The notes beneath the pieces are model-generated. The model saw nothing but the letters and a program-made list of their open reading frames with translations. It had not been told where the DNA came from and did no database searches. DNA of 64,000 nucleotides from Earliella scabrosa (Eukaryota; Basidiomycota; Agaricomycetes; Polyporales; Polyporaceae), in assembly GCA_022605405.1 (NCBI GenBank), contig JABYQQ010000037.1, positions 124,001-188,000 on the forward strand. The letters run 5' to 3'. The position numbers and the translations under genes were made by a program. Below, one piece after another: positions 1-13,044 of this stretch (position 1 is the first letter of the stretch; the number at the start of each line of letters is the position of its first letter).

Positions 1-103
1 ACAACATCAAGCAATAGGTTGAGCTGAGTCAAAAGTACATCCGTGTGCAAGCTGAGCGCTGAATCCTCGAAAGACAACCACAAGCAGACGAAATCCACGA
101 ACA

Positions 104-1849
104 TCACAGCACCAACCGCACCTGCCCCACCGCCCGTTCAACCTCCTCAACAAGCCGGTCCACGTACTCCTCAAAGCCAACCACGAACGTCGTCCGGCAG
201 CACGCGCACTCGAGCGCCCTCGCGACCGCGCGCTGGCGCAGGCCGCGGTCGCGCGCGACCGTGCGCACCGCGGGGCGGTGCCGGAGCACGAACGCGAGCT
301 TGTAGACGTACATGATCCACCAGCGCGGCGCGCTGTGCGTCCGGAAGTGCGCCCACGTGGGTGCGCTCGTGTCGTCGAGCACGACGTGGCACGTCGACGT
401 GTGGCCGCGGGCGGAGGCGAGTGCGGTGACGTGCTGCTTCCCCGGATAGGCGGCTGGATCTGGAGAGGAGCCGGAGGGGCGCGAGCTGGTGGTGCTTGTG
501 GCGGACGCGGGTTGCTGGCCGCGGTTTGGGGAGGTGGTAGGGGAGGCGGGTGCCGCACCTACGGAGCGAAGGGCGTGCGCGAGGACGCATGTCGAGGCGG
601 TTAGTCCGCACCTGTCGTGGTACTCGAGCAGGCGGAAATAGGCCGCGGCGGTGATGTCTTCGAGCTCGGGAACGTAGAGCGCGCGCAAGGCGTTGCTGCA
701 GATCGTATCGACCAGGACGCGAGCGGCCAAGGTGCGTGCTTCGGGGAAGGCGTAACGGTGGGCGAGACAGAAGACGCGGAGGGCAGTCCGCGCTGAAGGC
801 TCGCCGTTGGGTTCTGGTGAATGCGGGGCTGAAAGAAGGGAGAGGAGGTGGGAGCGGAGCGCGGAGAGGACAGCACCGAGCTGATATTGATCTGCCGCGG
901 CGAGCAGGGTCTTGAGTGTGGTTAAACACGAGGGCAGCGTTGGGCGCGGGAGGGGATAGATGTATTGAAGGAGGATCGAAAGCGTCTGGCTCTCGTCGTC
1001 GAGAATGATGGGCCCACAAGGCGTCTCTGCAGGTGATGCATGGTCCGCAATCGTTTGTCGTAGTACCGGTGAGGCAAGAGACAGGATATTGGAGTGTAGG
1101 TAAAAATTGACCCCATCAACAGAGCGGAAGATCACATCTGCGGTGGAAGAATTGAGCAGCTCGGGGGGTACCAGCTCGACGGATTCTAGCGGAGGTGAGC
1201 TTGCGGGACTCGTCCGGTTTGAGACCACCGTAGGGGATCCGAAGCGTGCCTTCGTACCCTTCACTGTCCCGCCGTTCATCTGCATTTTGTGGTTGACGAC
1301 GCGGTAGTACGCTCCCGCAGGAATACTATGTAACTCCTCCACGAAGACGTTGTGCACGGTATGAGCATACGGCGCGAGCAGCTCCGCGTCATGCTCAAGC
1401 TCAAGGGTGCAGGCGATGGCAAACGCACGCAGCGGTTGCGCCTGTCCAAGCTTGACGAGCCGTTTGCGGAGCAACGTCGTCGCCTCCTGCATCATGTACT
1501 TTGTCGCCGCGGCAAGGACCGGATGCAGCTCGTCCAGCGAGCCAAAGTGCGGATCGTCCGTCGGATAGCACAGGCGGAGAAGCTTGTCGAGAGTGACGCT
1601 GTCCTCGACCAGACGGATGACAGGGAGGCCGTCCTTGAGTTCGTCACAAGCGAGTGAGCCCGGAGATGGTTGGGGCATGTTGAGCATGTCCTCAAATATG
1701 CATGACGCTTCGGCAAGGATGCTCCTGCGTACCCAGAAGTCGACATTGTCTGACGAGCGGAGGATGGCGTCCGCCGACGCCTTGTTGAACGGAGGGCTCG
1801 CGTTTGTGACGGTCGTGTTAGCAGTTGGGGGCGCTGGGGTAGACGACAT
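104..1849 (-). CDS. Tandem BTB/POZ domain protein
   Basis: This is a single open frame of 581 codons with no intron needed. I chose the ATG at 1849 (protein begins MSSTPAPP) because the frame upstream of it opens only with a TTG. Two BTB/POZ-like modules are visible. The first starts near residue 25 (ADAILRSSDNVDFWV, then FEDMLNMPQPS and LLRLCYPTDDPHF). The second starts near residue 235 (STADVIFRSVDGVNFYLHS, then ILLQYIYPLPRP and LAAADQYQLGAVLSALR). BTB domains mediate dimerisation and often act as Cullin-3 adaptors; agaricomycetes have large families of such proteins without further domains. No kelch, MATH or zinc-finger partner is visible, so a specific role cannot be given. It is divergently arranged with the gene at 2067, with 217 bp between the two starts. 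Confidence 0.75.
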   Translation of the reverse strand: MSSTPAPPTANTTVTNASPPFNKASADAILRSSDNVDFWVRRSILAEASCIFEDMLNMPQPSPGSLACDELKDGLPVIRLVEDSVTLDKLLRLCYPTDDPHFGSLDELHPVLAAATKYMMQEATTLLRKRLVKLGQAQPLRAFAIACTLELEHDAELLAPYAHTVHNVFVEELHSIPAGAYYRVVNHKMQMNGGTVKGTKARFGSPTVVSNRTSPASSPPLESVELVPPELLNSSTADVIFRSVDGVNFYLHSNILSLASPVLRQTIADHASPAETPCGPIILDDESQTLSILLQYIYPLPRPTLPSCLTTLKTLLAAADQYQLGAVLSALRSHLLSLLSAPHSPEPNGEPSARTALRVFCLAHRYAFPEARTLAARVLVDTICSNALRALYVPELEDITAAAYFRLLEYHDRCGLTASTCVLAHALRSVGAAPASPTTSPNRGQQPASATSTTSSRPSGSSPDPAAYPGKQHVTALASARGHTSTCHVVLDDTSAPTWAHFRTHSAPRWWIMYVYKLAFVLRHRPAVRTVARDRGLRQRAVARALECACCRTTFVVGFEEYVDRLVEEVERAVGQVRLVL

Positions 1850-2066
1850 GACGGTTACGGAGAGAGAAGGGAGAATAGGGGCCCATCTTTCTCCGGTGGT
1901 TGAAAAGGAGGAACGGAGACAGCCACGGCAAAGCGTCAAAGGCGCAGGTCATAGGAACGCGTCTTTGCCACAATCGCGTCTGACATACCACGTGACCGTG
2001 TCGCCTTATGATTCGTCATCTCCTTTCGGCGTCTCCTTGTGCAACAGCTTTTCGTCCTCGACTTGC
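1850..2066. promoter_or_regulatory. Shared divergent promoter region
   Basis: These 217 bp separate two ATGs pointing away from each other (1849 minus, 2067 plus). No clear TATA box is seen on either side. The region must hold the 5' leaders and core promoters of both genes, unless an upstream exon has been missed. Confidence 0.4.
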
Positions 2067-3650
2067 ATGACCTCTGCCTGTACCCGCGCCGTCCTACGTT
2101 CTCGCGCTTCTGCTCTCGCTCGGCCTTCACCATGTCTCTCGTCGCACACTAGAGGTTACGCACAGAACTCGGCCTTGCATCGTCCTGAGCCCGACCGCAC
2201 CGCGAGCTCGAAGCTCTTCGAAGATGCCGCCCGTGAGGAAGAAGCCGAGGCCGAAACTGCACGCAAGGCCGCCTCCGCCCTCTCCACACTCGAGAGTCAG
2301 AACGAGAACTGGACGGGCGACGAGCGCATCGAGCACGCCGTCCTCCGCATGCTCGTCGACAAGTACAAGCCGCTCCGGGGCGGGTCCGTCCGCTCTGCCG
2401 ACGAGAAGCTCAAGCGTGCCCCGCCCCAGGTGCGCACGCCAGACACCGCTGCGTATGAGAGCTTCGCGGGGGAGTCTGCTGCGAAGCTGGTGAGCGTGCT
2501 GGAGAAGGAGGTGGAGGATGCTACTAGTGAGGCGGAGGATCCACCCGTGCGCCAGTACGTCCCCGGAGAGCCGATCTTGCCTGGGATACCAGGGCACCAG
2601 CCATGGCATACGACGTTCACCGTGCCCTCGCACGCGACATCGAATGTACGGTACGGCAACATTCCGCCTCCGAAGCCGTTCCAGCCTGGCTCGTCCGCGT
2701 CCTTGCCCTTGGACGACAAGGCCAGAAGGAAGGAAAGGGAGACCAAGCGGCGCATGCAGCAGGGTGTCAGGCTGTCGCAAGCGCGAGAATCTACGCTGGA
2801 CTATCGACTCGGCATCAAAGGGGCCGCTGCTGAGCAGTTCCGGAGGCCTAATCCCGTCTCGATGAAAGGGTGGGCGAGTCTGGTTGAGGACCGGATAGAG
2901 GTACGTTCTGTCGCATTGGATCTGATGTTGCGCTCACGTACAAGCAGAAAGCCCGGCTTGCAGGGCACTTCAACAATGTGAAGGGCCGTGGCAGGCCCAT
3001 AGCTCGCGCGGCGGAGGACAAGAATCCCTTCATTGGTCGGGAGGAGTTTCTCATGAATCGCATCGTACAACGGCAAGGCGCCGCGCCGCCATGGGTCGAA
3101 ATCCAGGGAGGTATGTTGTCGCTTACTTCATCCGTCTCCGGAACCCATCGATTAATGCCTCATCCCAGAGCTTGAGAACGCTGTCAACACCTTCCGCGAG
3201 GTTCTCAAGCAATCCTGGACACGGCGCGCTATTCGCACCCTCACCGCCATGCATCCCGCCGCGCTGCTCCCGAAGCTCACTCTCGCGGACGTCACTACGA
3301 TGCGCGACACTGAGTGGGAGGACAAGGAGCGTTCGTACCACGAGACCGCGCTCGAGGAGGTGAACGCGCTCGTGCGCAAGTACAATGGGCTCGCCCCGTA
3401 CGCCGTGCGCCGCGCATATTACATGCGGAGGGCGGAACTGGAGCGTGTGTACAAGGAAGCTGGTGAAGACATATTGCAAGGACTTGAGGAGCGCGCACGG
3501 CAAGGGTTCAGCGTTGGTCCCAGGAGAGCTGCATCGACAGCGGACGATGACGAAGGTGGTGGAGGGGGTGGAGGGGAAGGAGTGAGTAGAGGAGTCTTCG
3601 GGTTGCGGGCCATGTTCAGTGAGATGGTGGCTGCAATCCGGGGAAGATAG
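2067..3650 (+). CDS. DUF1992 (DNAJC28-type) domain protein, probably mitochondrial
   Basis: Three exons are read: 2067-2900, 2948-3110 and 3169-3650, giving 492 residues. Both introns are GT-AG (47 and 58 nt) and keep phase. The N-terminus (MTSACTRAVLRSRASALARP) is rich in Arg, Ser and Ala and lacks acidic residues, as in a mitochondrial presequence. Around residues 262-345 lies the conserved block of the DnaJ homologue subfamily C member 28 family: LVEDRIEKARLAGHFNNVKG, GRPI, NPFIGREEFLMNRI and PPWVEIQ. No J domain (HPD) is present, so this is the domain found without its chaperone partner. The C-terminus has a poly-Gly run followed by a short basic end. The molecular function of DUF1992 proteins is poorly known. 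Confidence 0.85.
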
Positions 3651-3933
3651 CGACTCTTTAGATAGGAGCGCCGCGAGGGGATAGGCATCAAACAGCATCT
3701 GTGTCCTCTCTAGTCTACTTATACTCGTCTTCACCAGGTATACTCTTGGATTTGAAGTTGATAGATACTCGCCGCCTGCACTCTAGAGACATGGGTCTGC
3801 CCACATGTAGCGCTACGTACAACCATGGATGTATAGCAGTAATCGATACAGCATATTATTTGATTCTTCTCCTCACACAGCTTTGGTTCCACTCTATCCA
3901 AACCTCCCCCCAGATTTTCGCACCCCCTGGAGT

Positions 3934-6228
<2,295 letters not shown>

Positions 6229-6996
6229 GGCAGAGATGGTCGTCGAGAACGAAGAGCGACTTCAAGTTTGCAGATGCCATATCGTTCACGGCCCGGGCAG
6301 TTCGGAACGGACCTTGGATGAAGTCACCGAGGACAGCGTAGATTAGATAAGATCGTCGCCTGGACCTAGATAGACGCCTTCGTTTCTTTTGACTCACTTC
6401 AAGTTGTCAACCCAGCTTCAACCTCTTCTCCGGATCCACAGGTTATCCACTGATGTGAGTACCCAGTACCCTTACCGACTATAGGTACAGTTTGATAAGG
6501 CATACCCAACGACTGACTGGAATGCGTGTAACATAGGTAATTGTGTTGGAAACAATGAGTCGGGTGATTCACGTACAGAGTCACGTAACTGACGGAGCGT
6601 GGTGCCAGACAAAGTGAGACAACGCAATATTGCACTACGTACGATTGGATAGACTCAGGATGAACTTCTCCGTCGCGGCGACGCGGTCAGGCCAGGCCTG
6701 TTATGCATTCCCGGCCCGTCAAATGACAGTTGCGTACGAGCCCAATGGCCCGCAGTTGCAAGCAATTGAATCTCCCATCAACGGGAAGCAACCGTGACGG
6801 GACCGGTAGAACCACTACCCCAAGACCATCAGAGAACCACCATCTTGACACTGCCGTCGGACTTTAGTAGCGTCATTCCATCACCGACTTCCGCTATCAT
6901 TCATACTAACCGCCCATCCTTCACCAGTATATATGCCCCCGTAACTGACCCATGCGGTCCCCAGCTTCGGAGTCAGACGACACCTCTGGCCCGACC
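6229..6996. promoter_or_regulatory. Intergenic region between divergent genes
   Basis: This 768 bp stretch lies between the starts of the P5C dehydrogenase (minus) and the sedolisin (plus). A TATA box (tatata) sits at 6928-6934 on the plus strand, 63 nt before the sedolisin ATG. Small open frames here have no protein-like character. A missed first exon of the dehydrogenase is possible between 6230 and 6400. Confidence 0.4.
6928..6934 (+). promoter_or_regulatory. TATA box of the sedolisin gene
   Basis: The sequence reads tatatat. It favours the ATG at 6997 over the in-frame ATG at 6952, which would lie only 18 nt downstream of the box and upstream of the expected transcription start. Confidence 0.5.
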
Positions 6997-9469
6997 ATGC
7001 GGTCTCTCTCTGCCTGGCTTCCTCTCGTCCTCGCCGCGGTTGTTACTGCGATCCCCTCCAGGGACTATGTGCACAAGGTGAAGGAGAACGTCCCCCACCC
7101 TCAGGGATGGTCCAAGTCCAGGCCGGCACCGGCCGACCATGTCATCGAGCTCCGCATTGCACTCCCCCAGTCGAACTTTGCGGAGCTTGAGCGGCATCTC
7201 TACGAAGTCAGGTGAGTCCGCTGAACTCTATCATTGGACGATGATCTTGAACGTTTCCAGCGACCCGTTCCACGACCGTTACGGCGAGCACCTCACAAAA
7301 GAGGAAGTCGAAGCACTCGTTGCCCCCCACGACGAGAGCGTCCACCTCGTCAACGAATGGCTCGCGTCCCATGGCCTCTACGAGGATAGCTTCTCCCGCT
7401 CCCCCGCTAGAGACTGGGTCGTCGTCAAGGTTCCCGTCAGTCTGGCGGAGGAGATGCTCAAGACGGTGAGCATGCTGATGTCGAGCACGCGAATGACGCG
7501 TTCTAACGCGTTTCTTTAGGAATACCACGTCTGGACTCACGATGCCAGCGGAGACGTGATCGTCCGCACGACCGCGTACAGCCTCCCAGAGCACCTGCAC
7601 GACCACGTCGAGCTCGTCCAGCCCACGACGATGTTCTCGCGCTTCAAGGGCCTTAAGACGACGTTCCACTTCGAGCCCGAGACACTCGCAAAGACCACCG
7701 CCCTCGCTGACGTGCCCCCGATCAAGGTGCCCTCTGCGTCGAACGGGGAGGTTGACGCGTCGTGCAACGGGACGATCACGATCTCGTGCCTACAGCAGTT
7801 ATACAACGCGGTCGGCTTCACGCCGTCTGCGAAGGACGGGAACGGAATCGGCATCACAGGCTATCTCGAGCAGTATGCGAACAACCAGGACCTCCAGTCG
7901 TTCTACGCCGATCAGCGCCCTGATGCGCTCAACTCGACGTACAAGGAGATCCTCATCAACGGTACGTGCACATCTCGTGGAGCGTGGGCGTAATGACGTG
8001 AGAACGCGTCGATACGGGCACACGGGCTGACCGCGACATGCACATTGTTCAGGAGGCGAGAACCACCAGAATTTGTCCGAGGCCGGCGCGGAGGCCAATT
8101 TGGGTAAGTGTTGTTCACCAGACGGTTTGATCGCAGCTGCGCCCGCCGTCTGACCGCCCTTGCTATTGACAGATGTGCAGTTCGCGTTCGGTCTCGCGCA
8201 CCCTATTCCCGGCACCTTCTACTCAACCGGAGGCCGCCCGCCATTCAATCCTGCCATCGGAACGGAAACTAACACGAACGAGCCTTATGCTGAGGTATGG
8301 ACCGTGACAAGCGTGCGATCGCGCATGTTAACCTGATGACGATATCTCTGTAGTGGATTGACTACATTCTTCGCCAACCGCATCCTCCCTACACTGTCTC
8401 CACCAGTTATGCTGACGACGAACAGACTGGTATGCTCTCATTTTCTCCCATGTCTATCCACCTGCTCACCGGCCTTGCTCGTAGTTCCTGTCAGCTACGC
8501 AAAGCGCGTCTGCGCCGGGTTCGCACAGCTCGGTATGCCCCTTCCGCGATTTACGCTGCCACTCCCTGCGTGACATGGTCCTACTTAGGTGCTCGTGGCG
8601 TCTCTTTGCTGTTCAGCTCTGGCGACGGCGGTGTCGGCGACGGTAACGATGATCCGGAGACTCAACAATGCTTCACCAACGACGGCCGCAACATCACCCG
8701 CTTCAGGCCCCTCTTCCCTCCCTCGTGCCCATAGTCAGCTGTTTCCGTTTGCTCACATATAGCGGAATGCTGACGCCATCTTGTCGGCAGCGTAACATCA
8801 GTCGGTGGTACCATCTTTGTGCCTGAGACTGCTGTAGACTTCTCCGGTGGCGGCTTCAGCGACGTCGTACGTCTCCATGCTCGCTCATTCTTCAGGTACA
8901 TAGTTGACACAAACATCTCCCCGCTGTCCATACAGTTCCCGCGTCCGCTCTACCAGCAGCTCGCCGTCAGTAAGTTCCTGAAGAACCTCGCGCCAGGCAC
9001 CTACGAAGGTCTCTACAACCCCAAGGGCCGGGTACGTCTCTACCCCACAGCGCTCTCACTTCCCCGCACGATCAGCTAACTCTGACCCTAACGCCGTGCC
9101 CAGGCCATCCCCGACGTCGCCGCCCAAGGCCGCTTCTTCCGCATCTTCTTCCGCGGCCGCATCGTCTCCATCGGGGGCACCTCCGCCTCCGCGCCCGCCG
9201 TCGCGGGCATCGTCGCGCTCCTCAACTCGGCGCGCTTCGCCAAGGGCCTGCCCCCGCTCGGCTTCCTCAACCCGCTCGTGTACACGCTCGACGCGCTCGT
9301 GCCCGGCCGGGCGTGGAACGACATCACGACGGGCAACAACCCCGGCTGCGGCACGCCCGGGTTCAACGCGACCAAGGGCTGGGACCCCGTCACGGGCGTG
9401 GGCACGCCCAACTTTGGCAAGCTCAAGGAGATCGTGACGGGCGACTTTGCGCACTTCAAGGCCGAGTAG
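6997..9469 (+). CDS. Secreted sedolisin (S53 family, tripeptidyl-peptidase-like)
   Basis: This is an acidic serine-carboxyl peptidase secreted for extracellular protein breakdown. The start at 6997 gives a signal peptide ([18 protein letters not shown]). A Pro-kumamolisin propeptide follows (residues ~40-190; [42 protein letters not shown]). In the catalytic domain the Glu/Asp pair is in EANLDVQ, the oxyanion Asp is in [13 protein letters not shown], and the nucleophile Ser is in [13 protein letters not shown]. The calcium site is suggested by [10 protein letters not shown] and [11 protein letters not shown] near the C-terminus. About ten small introns occur; clear ones are 7212-7260, 7466-7519 and 7962-8052. 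The intron after SCP (donor gtcagc) restores PYVTSVGGT. All catalytic residues are present and no lesion was seen. Confidence 0.93.
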
Positions 9470-10026
9470 GGGTAGATACTTAGTGCTCTTGTCCCGCTCT
9501 GTTACCATCCTAATTCATACCGCATGGGCAATGTCACCCGCGTGCATATAGCATGTAAACGGAATGCTCCGTTCCAGTCTCCCGAACCTCCCGGGTTCGA
9601 ATGTCTGATAATTTGCGAGGGTTGTCGATGCTCACCGTGCGCGGACATGAAGGGCGGGACATGGTGGGCGAACACCAATCCTCGGGAAGCCCGAAGTAGG
9701 GCAGCAACAAGTACAGAGGGCAGCCCGGAGAGGCCGGACTGGGGTGAATCGGCGGTGCGGCGGAGAGCTCCATATCTTGCGAGGGCTAGGAACTTTCTGG
9801 ACGCGTTAATTCTACGCACAGCAACAGTGAAGTGTTTGCAGCAATGCATTGCACACAGAACAACAGGGCGGAAAGCGACAGACATGCTAGACGAACACAT
9901 ATAGTACAATCATATGCACCAATGGCGGCTTCGAGGACCCAATCAAGTGAACGCTCCCCAATGCTCACTTGCCAGAGTCCGGTCTGTCAGTGTAGCAGAG
10001 TCGACACGTGACAGACAGGCCGGGGG
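9470..10026. other. Intergenic, no gene seen
   Basis: This stretch lies between the convergent 3' ends of the sedolisin gene and the NTPase pseudogene. Several overlapping open frames occur on both strands, none with protein-like composition. It presumably holds the two 3' regions. Confidence 0.4.
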
Positions 10027-11701
10027 TTACGACGATGGAAGGACACAGCCCCAGACGTTCACCTCCTTGTGCTTCCCGAGAGTCAACTTCTTCGCATACT
10101 GCACCGCAAGCCGAGAGGCCAACGTCTCAGAGTCTGTGACGAAGACGACGTGCCAAACGCGCTTGTCCCGAACCTCGTGGTCGAAGCCTCCCAAACCTTC
10201 TGAAGCCCCTTCACAGGGCTGCGGTGTTCATCGGCTATCGTGGCCTGGACCGCATAGACGTTATCGCGATCCGAGAGGACGCCGTCGATGCCCGGGAAAT
10301 TGGACGACGACGGAAGCCAGTAGAAGGTCGGGAACTCGCTGCATCGTGCAAGTGCACCAGCCGTGCCGGCGAGCAGCCGTTGTGATGGCGCCATCTTCAA
10401 GGTCTGCTGCGCATTGAAGATAGTGAGGGGCTGAGAGTTGCTGCACAAGTAGGCGTGCATGCGCTTCTCGAGGTTCCAGGCTGGGCCGTCTCTCGTCAAT
10501 GCATGTGAAGCGAGCATGTTGAAAAGTTGTAAAGCTTTCTCATTGTCCATCGACTGGCGTGCGGAGTGGAAGATCTCGGAAAGGTGAGGGGTAGGGATGT
10601 GGTAAAACGACTTGGCGGAATTAGCGACCGACTGAGTACCCGGGGCCAATGGGCGATGAGGCTTGATGAAGATGGACTCCCCTGTGCTCGGTGTTAAGCT
10701 TGTCTCAGGCTTGGCGTATGCGGCAGGTTGAGCGCAGATGTCCGTCGCCGCGCCTATGGCTGCTTCAGTGAATTCTTCTTCGAGGGAGGGGCGCAAATCG
10801 GAGGGTTAACTCATGAGATCTAGGATCTTTCGAGTACACGGACCCCACTTGCTGATGTAACCAAACGTCTCGGCCACGTTCATCTGCAGCTCCTTCCTGC
10901 ATGCATGATCAGTAAGCATACACTGGTGGGAGGAGTATGGAATCCAATCACGTACGCAATCGCCCCTATCTCGAACGTGCTTGGTAAGTCTGTGACAACG
11001 ATCCTGGCCTTGCAGTATTTCAACCAGTCCTTGCACCTGTCAGGTCTCGGAGATGAAGCTTGGATGAGACGTGCGGTTGATCTCCGGAAGGCCGGACACG
11101 GCTCCTTAATGATTTGGTTGGAATCCGAGAGAGCCCAGTAGTCACTCGTCATTGGTATTAGGTCGTCCACAGTCCGTATTGTCCGAGCTCCCTCGTCGTT
11201 GAAGACGACCAGGTGGTTGCTCCAGAGGTGAATGGCGGTAGGAAGCCTTCGCTCGAGACGGTACAGCAGCAGGTACAGGAGGAAGACGGTCTTGCCTGCG
11301 CGATGCGAATACATCAGCACAATCAGGAGCTCGAAGAAACAATGCACGAACCAATGCCCGGCGGACCCATGATCACAATTGCCATGGTCATCCTCAGATA
11401 GCCCTTTTCAAACGTCTCCAGGAGCCAGCGGTATTCAGACCGAATTACGAGGACGTTCTCGACTGAACGGACTTCTCCAAGGCAGGCCGTTACGACCTCG
11501 TGGATATTATGTAGGCAACGGTATTCCCAGTTGGTCGGCGTTTTACCCCTCCTCCTCCTCGACGTCGGTCTCAATTGACATCGATACGTCGTTGTCGGGG
11601 GAAATTTCGGATATGGAGACCTTTCCTAGTGACTGATGGGGCCAAGGCTTGCCCCAAGCCTTGTCCCATAGTTGTCTAACGCATGCGTCTGGGTCAGCCA
11701 T
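10027..11701 (-). pseudogene. Degenerate Crinkler/RHS-like P-loop NTPase
   Basis: The coding remnant starts at the ATG 11701 (MADPDACVRQLWDKAWGKPW). It continues with TNWEYRCLHNIHEVVTAC and a Walker A motif split by an intron (GPPGIG/KT, then VFLLYLLLYRLERRLP). Further marks are LWSNHLVVFNDEG, YWALSDSNQIIKEP, LIQASSPRP, FGYISKWGPCTRKILDLM, VYAVQATIADEHRSPVKGL and a C-terminal VWHVVFVTDSETLASRLAV with NVWGCVLPSS. This order resembles the fungal Crinkler/retrotransposon-hot-spot NTPase proteins, which I recall as a large family in agaricomycetes; the assignment is by pattern only. The frame is broken at three places: a one-base slip in the GAG/G run near 11545, an in-frame TAA at 10806-10808, and a one-base loss near 10186. 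The first two could be bypassed by weak introns (64 nt and 48 nt), but the third cannot. Confidence 0.6.
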
Positions 11702-11971
11702 CGAGAGTGGGAGTAGGTGGGAGTGAGGGAGAAGAGACTCGGAGTGGGGCTTGGCAACGCAAGCTCAAGCGCTCAACGAGCTGTGAGGGTTGCCGTCGAC
11801 TCGGATCCCGTGTGCATCCGCCGAAGCTCGAGGAGTCGAGCAGACGGAGTGTCCCACAAGGTCAAGCTTCTCGTGTAGTCAAGTTGACCCACCCGCGCAT
11901 TGACCAAACATACATCCACTGCGAGCCACTACGCGGTGCTACCCTCGTTCCGACTCACAGCCACGCCACAG

Positions 11972-12814
11972 TCACACAGTCGCAGGCAGCTCGTCGATCT
12001 TGCACCTCAAATCCTCAAAGAACCAAAACGACGCGAGGATGCTCCCCGCACACCGCTCGCACCCCGCCACGCGCGCGGCCTGCTGCAAGAACGCAAGCGA
12101 GCACACCACCGCGGACGTCGGCCGCGCCCGCAGCTCCTCCGCCGCCGCCGCCCTGTACCGCTCCCACCACCTAGGTGGCTCATCCAGTGCGCCCCGCCGG
12201 CCGCTGCACAACATGCACGAGACCTCGCTGGGGCGCTCCAGGAGCGCGATGGCCGCCTCGGTGCGCCGCTGGTGCAGGAGGAGCAGCTTGTGGTAGGCGT
12301 AGCCGGACATGCTTTGCAGGTCGTCGTGGAGTGGGAGGGTGTGCAGGCCGACGGCGAGCGTGGCGGTGGACGCGAGCGCGGCCTCCTTGTCGAGCTCGAA
12401 CCGGCTCGCGATGGCGTACACTCGTAGGGGAGACGCCTTGAGAAAGTCAGGTGCTACGAGGCGTCTGCGGAGGCCCTCGGTGGCGGCTGTCATGTCGTAC
12501 TTGCGGGCGGCTTCGAGTGCGGGGACGAGCTCGTCGAGCGTTGCGATGTGGGGATCGGGGATGGGATATACGTAGCGTAGGAGGGTCTCAAGGACCGGTG
12601 CACTCTCCGTGAATGGGATGATAGGGTTGTTGCTGGTATGTTCAGCACTGGGCTGGGGTAGGGAGAGCATCGCCTCGAAGAAGGGGGAGGCGGCTGACAT
12701 GATGCACCGGTGCACATGGAAGTCGATGCTATTGTGTTCACCGCACGGCTGTGATTCAGAGGCAGCCGAGCGAAGGACAAGGTCGGAGTCGTGGAAGATG
12801 GGGAAGGAGGACAT
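11972..12814 (-). CDS. BTB/POZ domain protein
   Basis: This is a single 280-codon frame from the ATG at 12814 (MSSFPIFHDSDLVLRSAA). The slightly longer frame upstream begins only with GTG. A BTB domain spans roughly residues 8-110 (IDFHVHRCIMSAASPFFEAM, LETLLRYVYPIPDPHI, LVPALEAARKYDM). After it come a helical BACK-like stretch (LRVYAIASRFELDKEAALAS) and a Cys-containing end (SCMLCSGRR, GCERCAG). Family and layout match the first BTB module at 104-1849, so the two are probably distant paralogues. A TATA box lies 39 nt upstream. No partner domain tells the role. Confidence 0.75.
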   Translation of the reverse strand: MSSFPIFHDSDLVLRSAASESQPCGEHNSIDFHVHRCIMSAASPFFEAMLSLPQPSAEHTSNNPIIPFTESAPVLETLLRYVYPIPDPHIATLDELVPALEAARKYDMTAATEGLRRRLVAPDFLKASPLRVYAIASRFELDKEAALASTATLAVGLHTLPLHDDLQSMSGYAYHKLLLLHQRRTEAAIALLERPSEVSCMLCSGRRGALDEPPRWWERYRAAAAEELRARPTSAVVCSLAFLQQAARVAGCERCAGSILASFWFFEDLRCKIDELPATV

Positions 12815-12852
12815 TATAGCGCGATGTATCCGACTCACAGACGGATGTCAAG

Positions 12853-12858
12853 TATATA
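12853..12858 (-). promoter_or_regulatory. TATA box of the single-BTB gene
   Basis: The minus-strand sequence reads catatatact, ending about 39 nt before the ATG at 12814. This implies a very short 5' leader. Confidence 0.45.
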
Positions 12859-13044
12859 TGGCATACGGCTGGGTGCACTGGCTGACGCAGTTGCGGCTGA
12901 CACGAATATGTCCCGCTGCATCCATCTGATTGTACAAGATCCGGGTCAACATGACAACATGGCTCACTGACTCGGAAGAACGCTGGGCCTTCGGGCACTG
13001 GGAACGCGCACTGGCTCGTATCCAGGATCGTCAGACGGGGTGCT

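Noticed and set aside
6952..6996. In-frame upstream ATG of the sedolisin gene
   Set aside because: It lies 18 nt after the TATA box and would place 15 polar residues before the signal peptide.
9575..9620. tRNA gene suggested by gggttcgaat
   Set aside because: The sequence after the loop does not pair to form a T stem, and no acceptor stem or anticodon arm was found.
10083..10796. Separate 237-codon gene on the minus strand
   Set aside because: It starts with TTG, is in frame with the preceding NTPase exon after a single stop, and continues the same protein family, so it belongs to the pseudogene.
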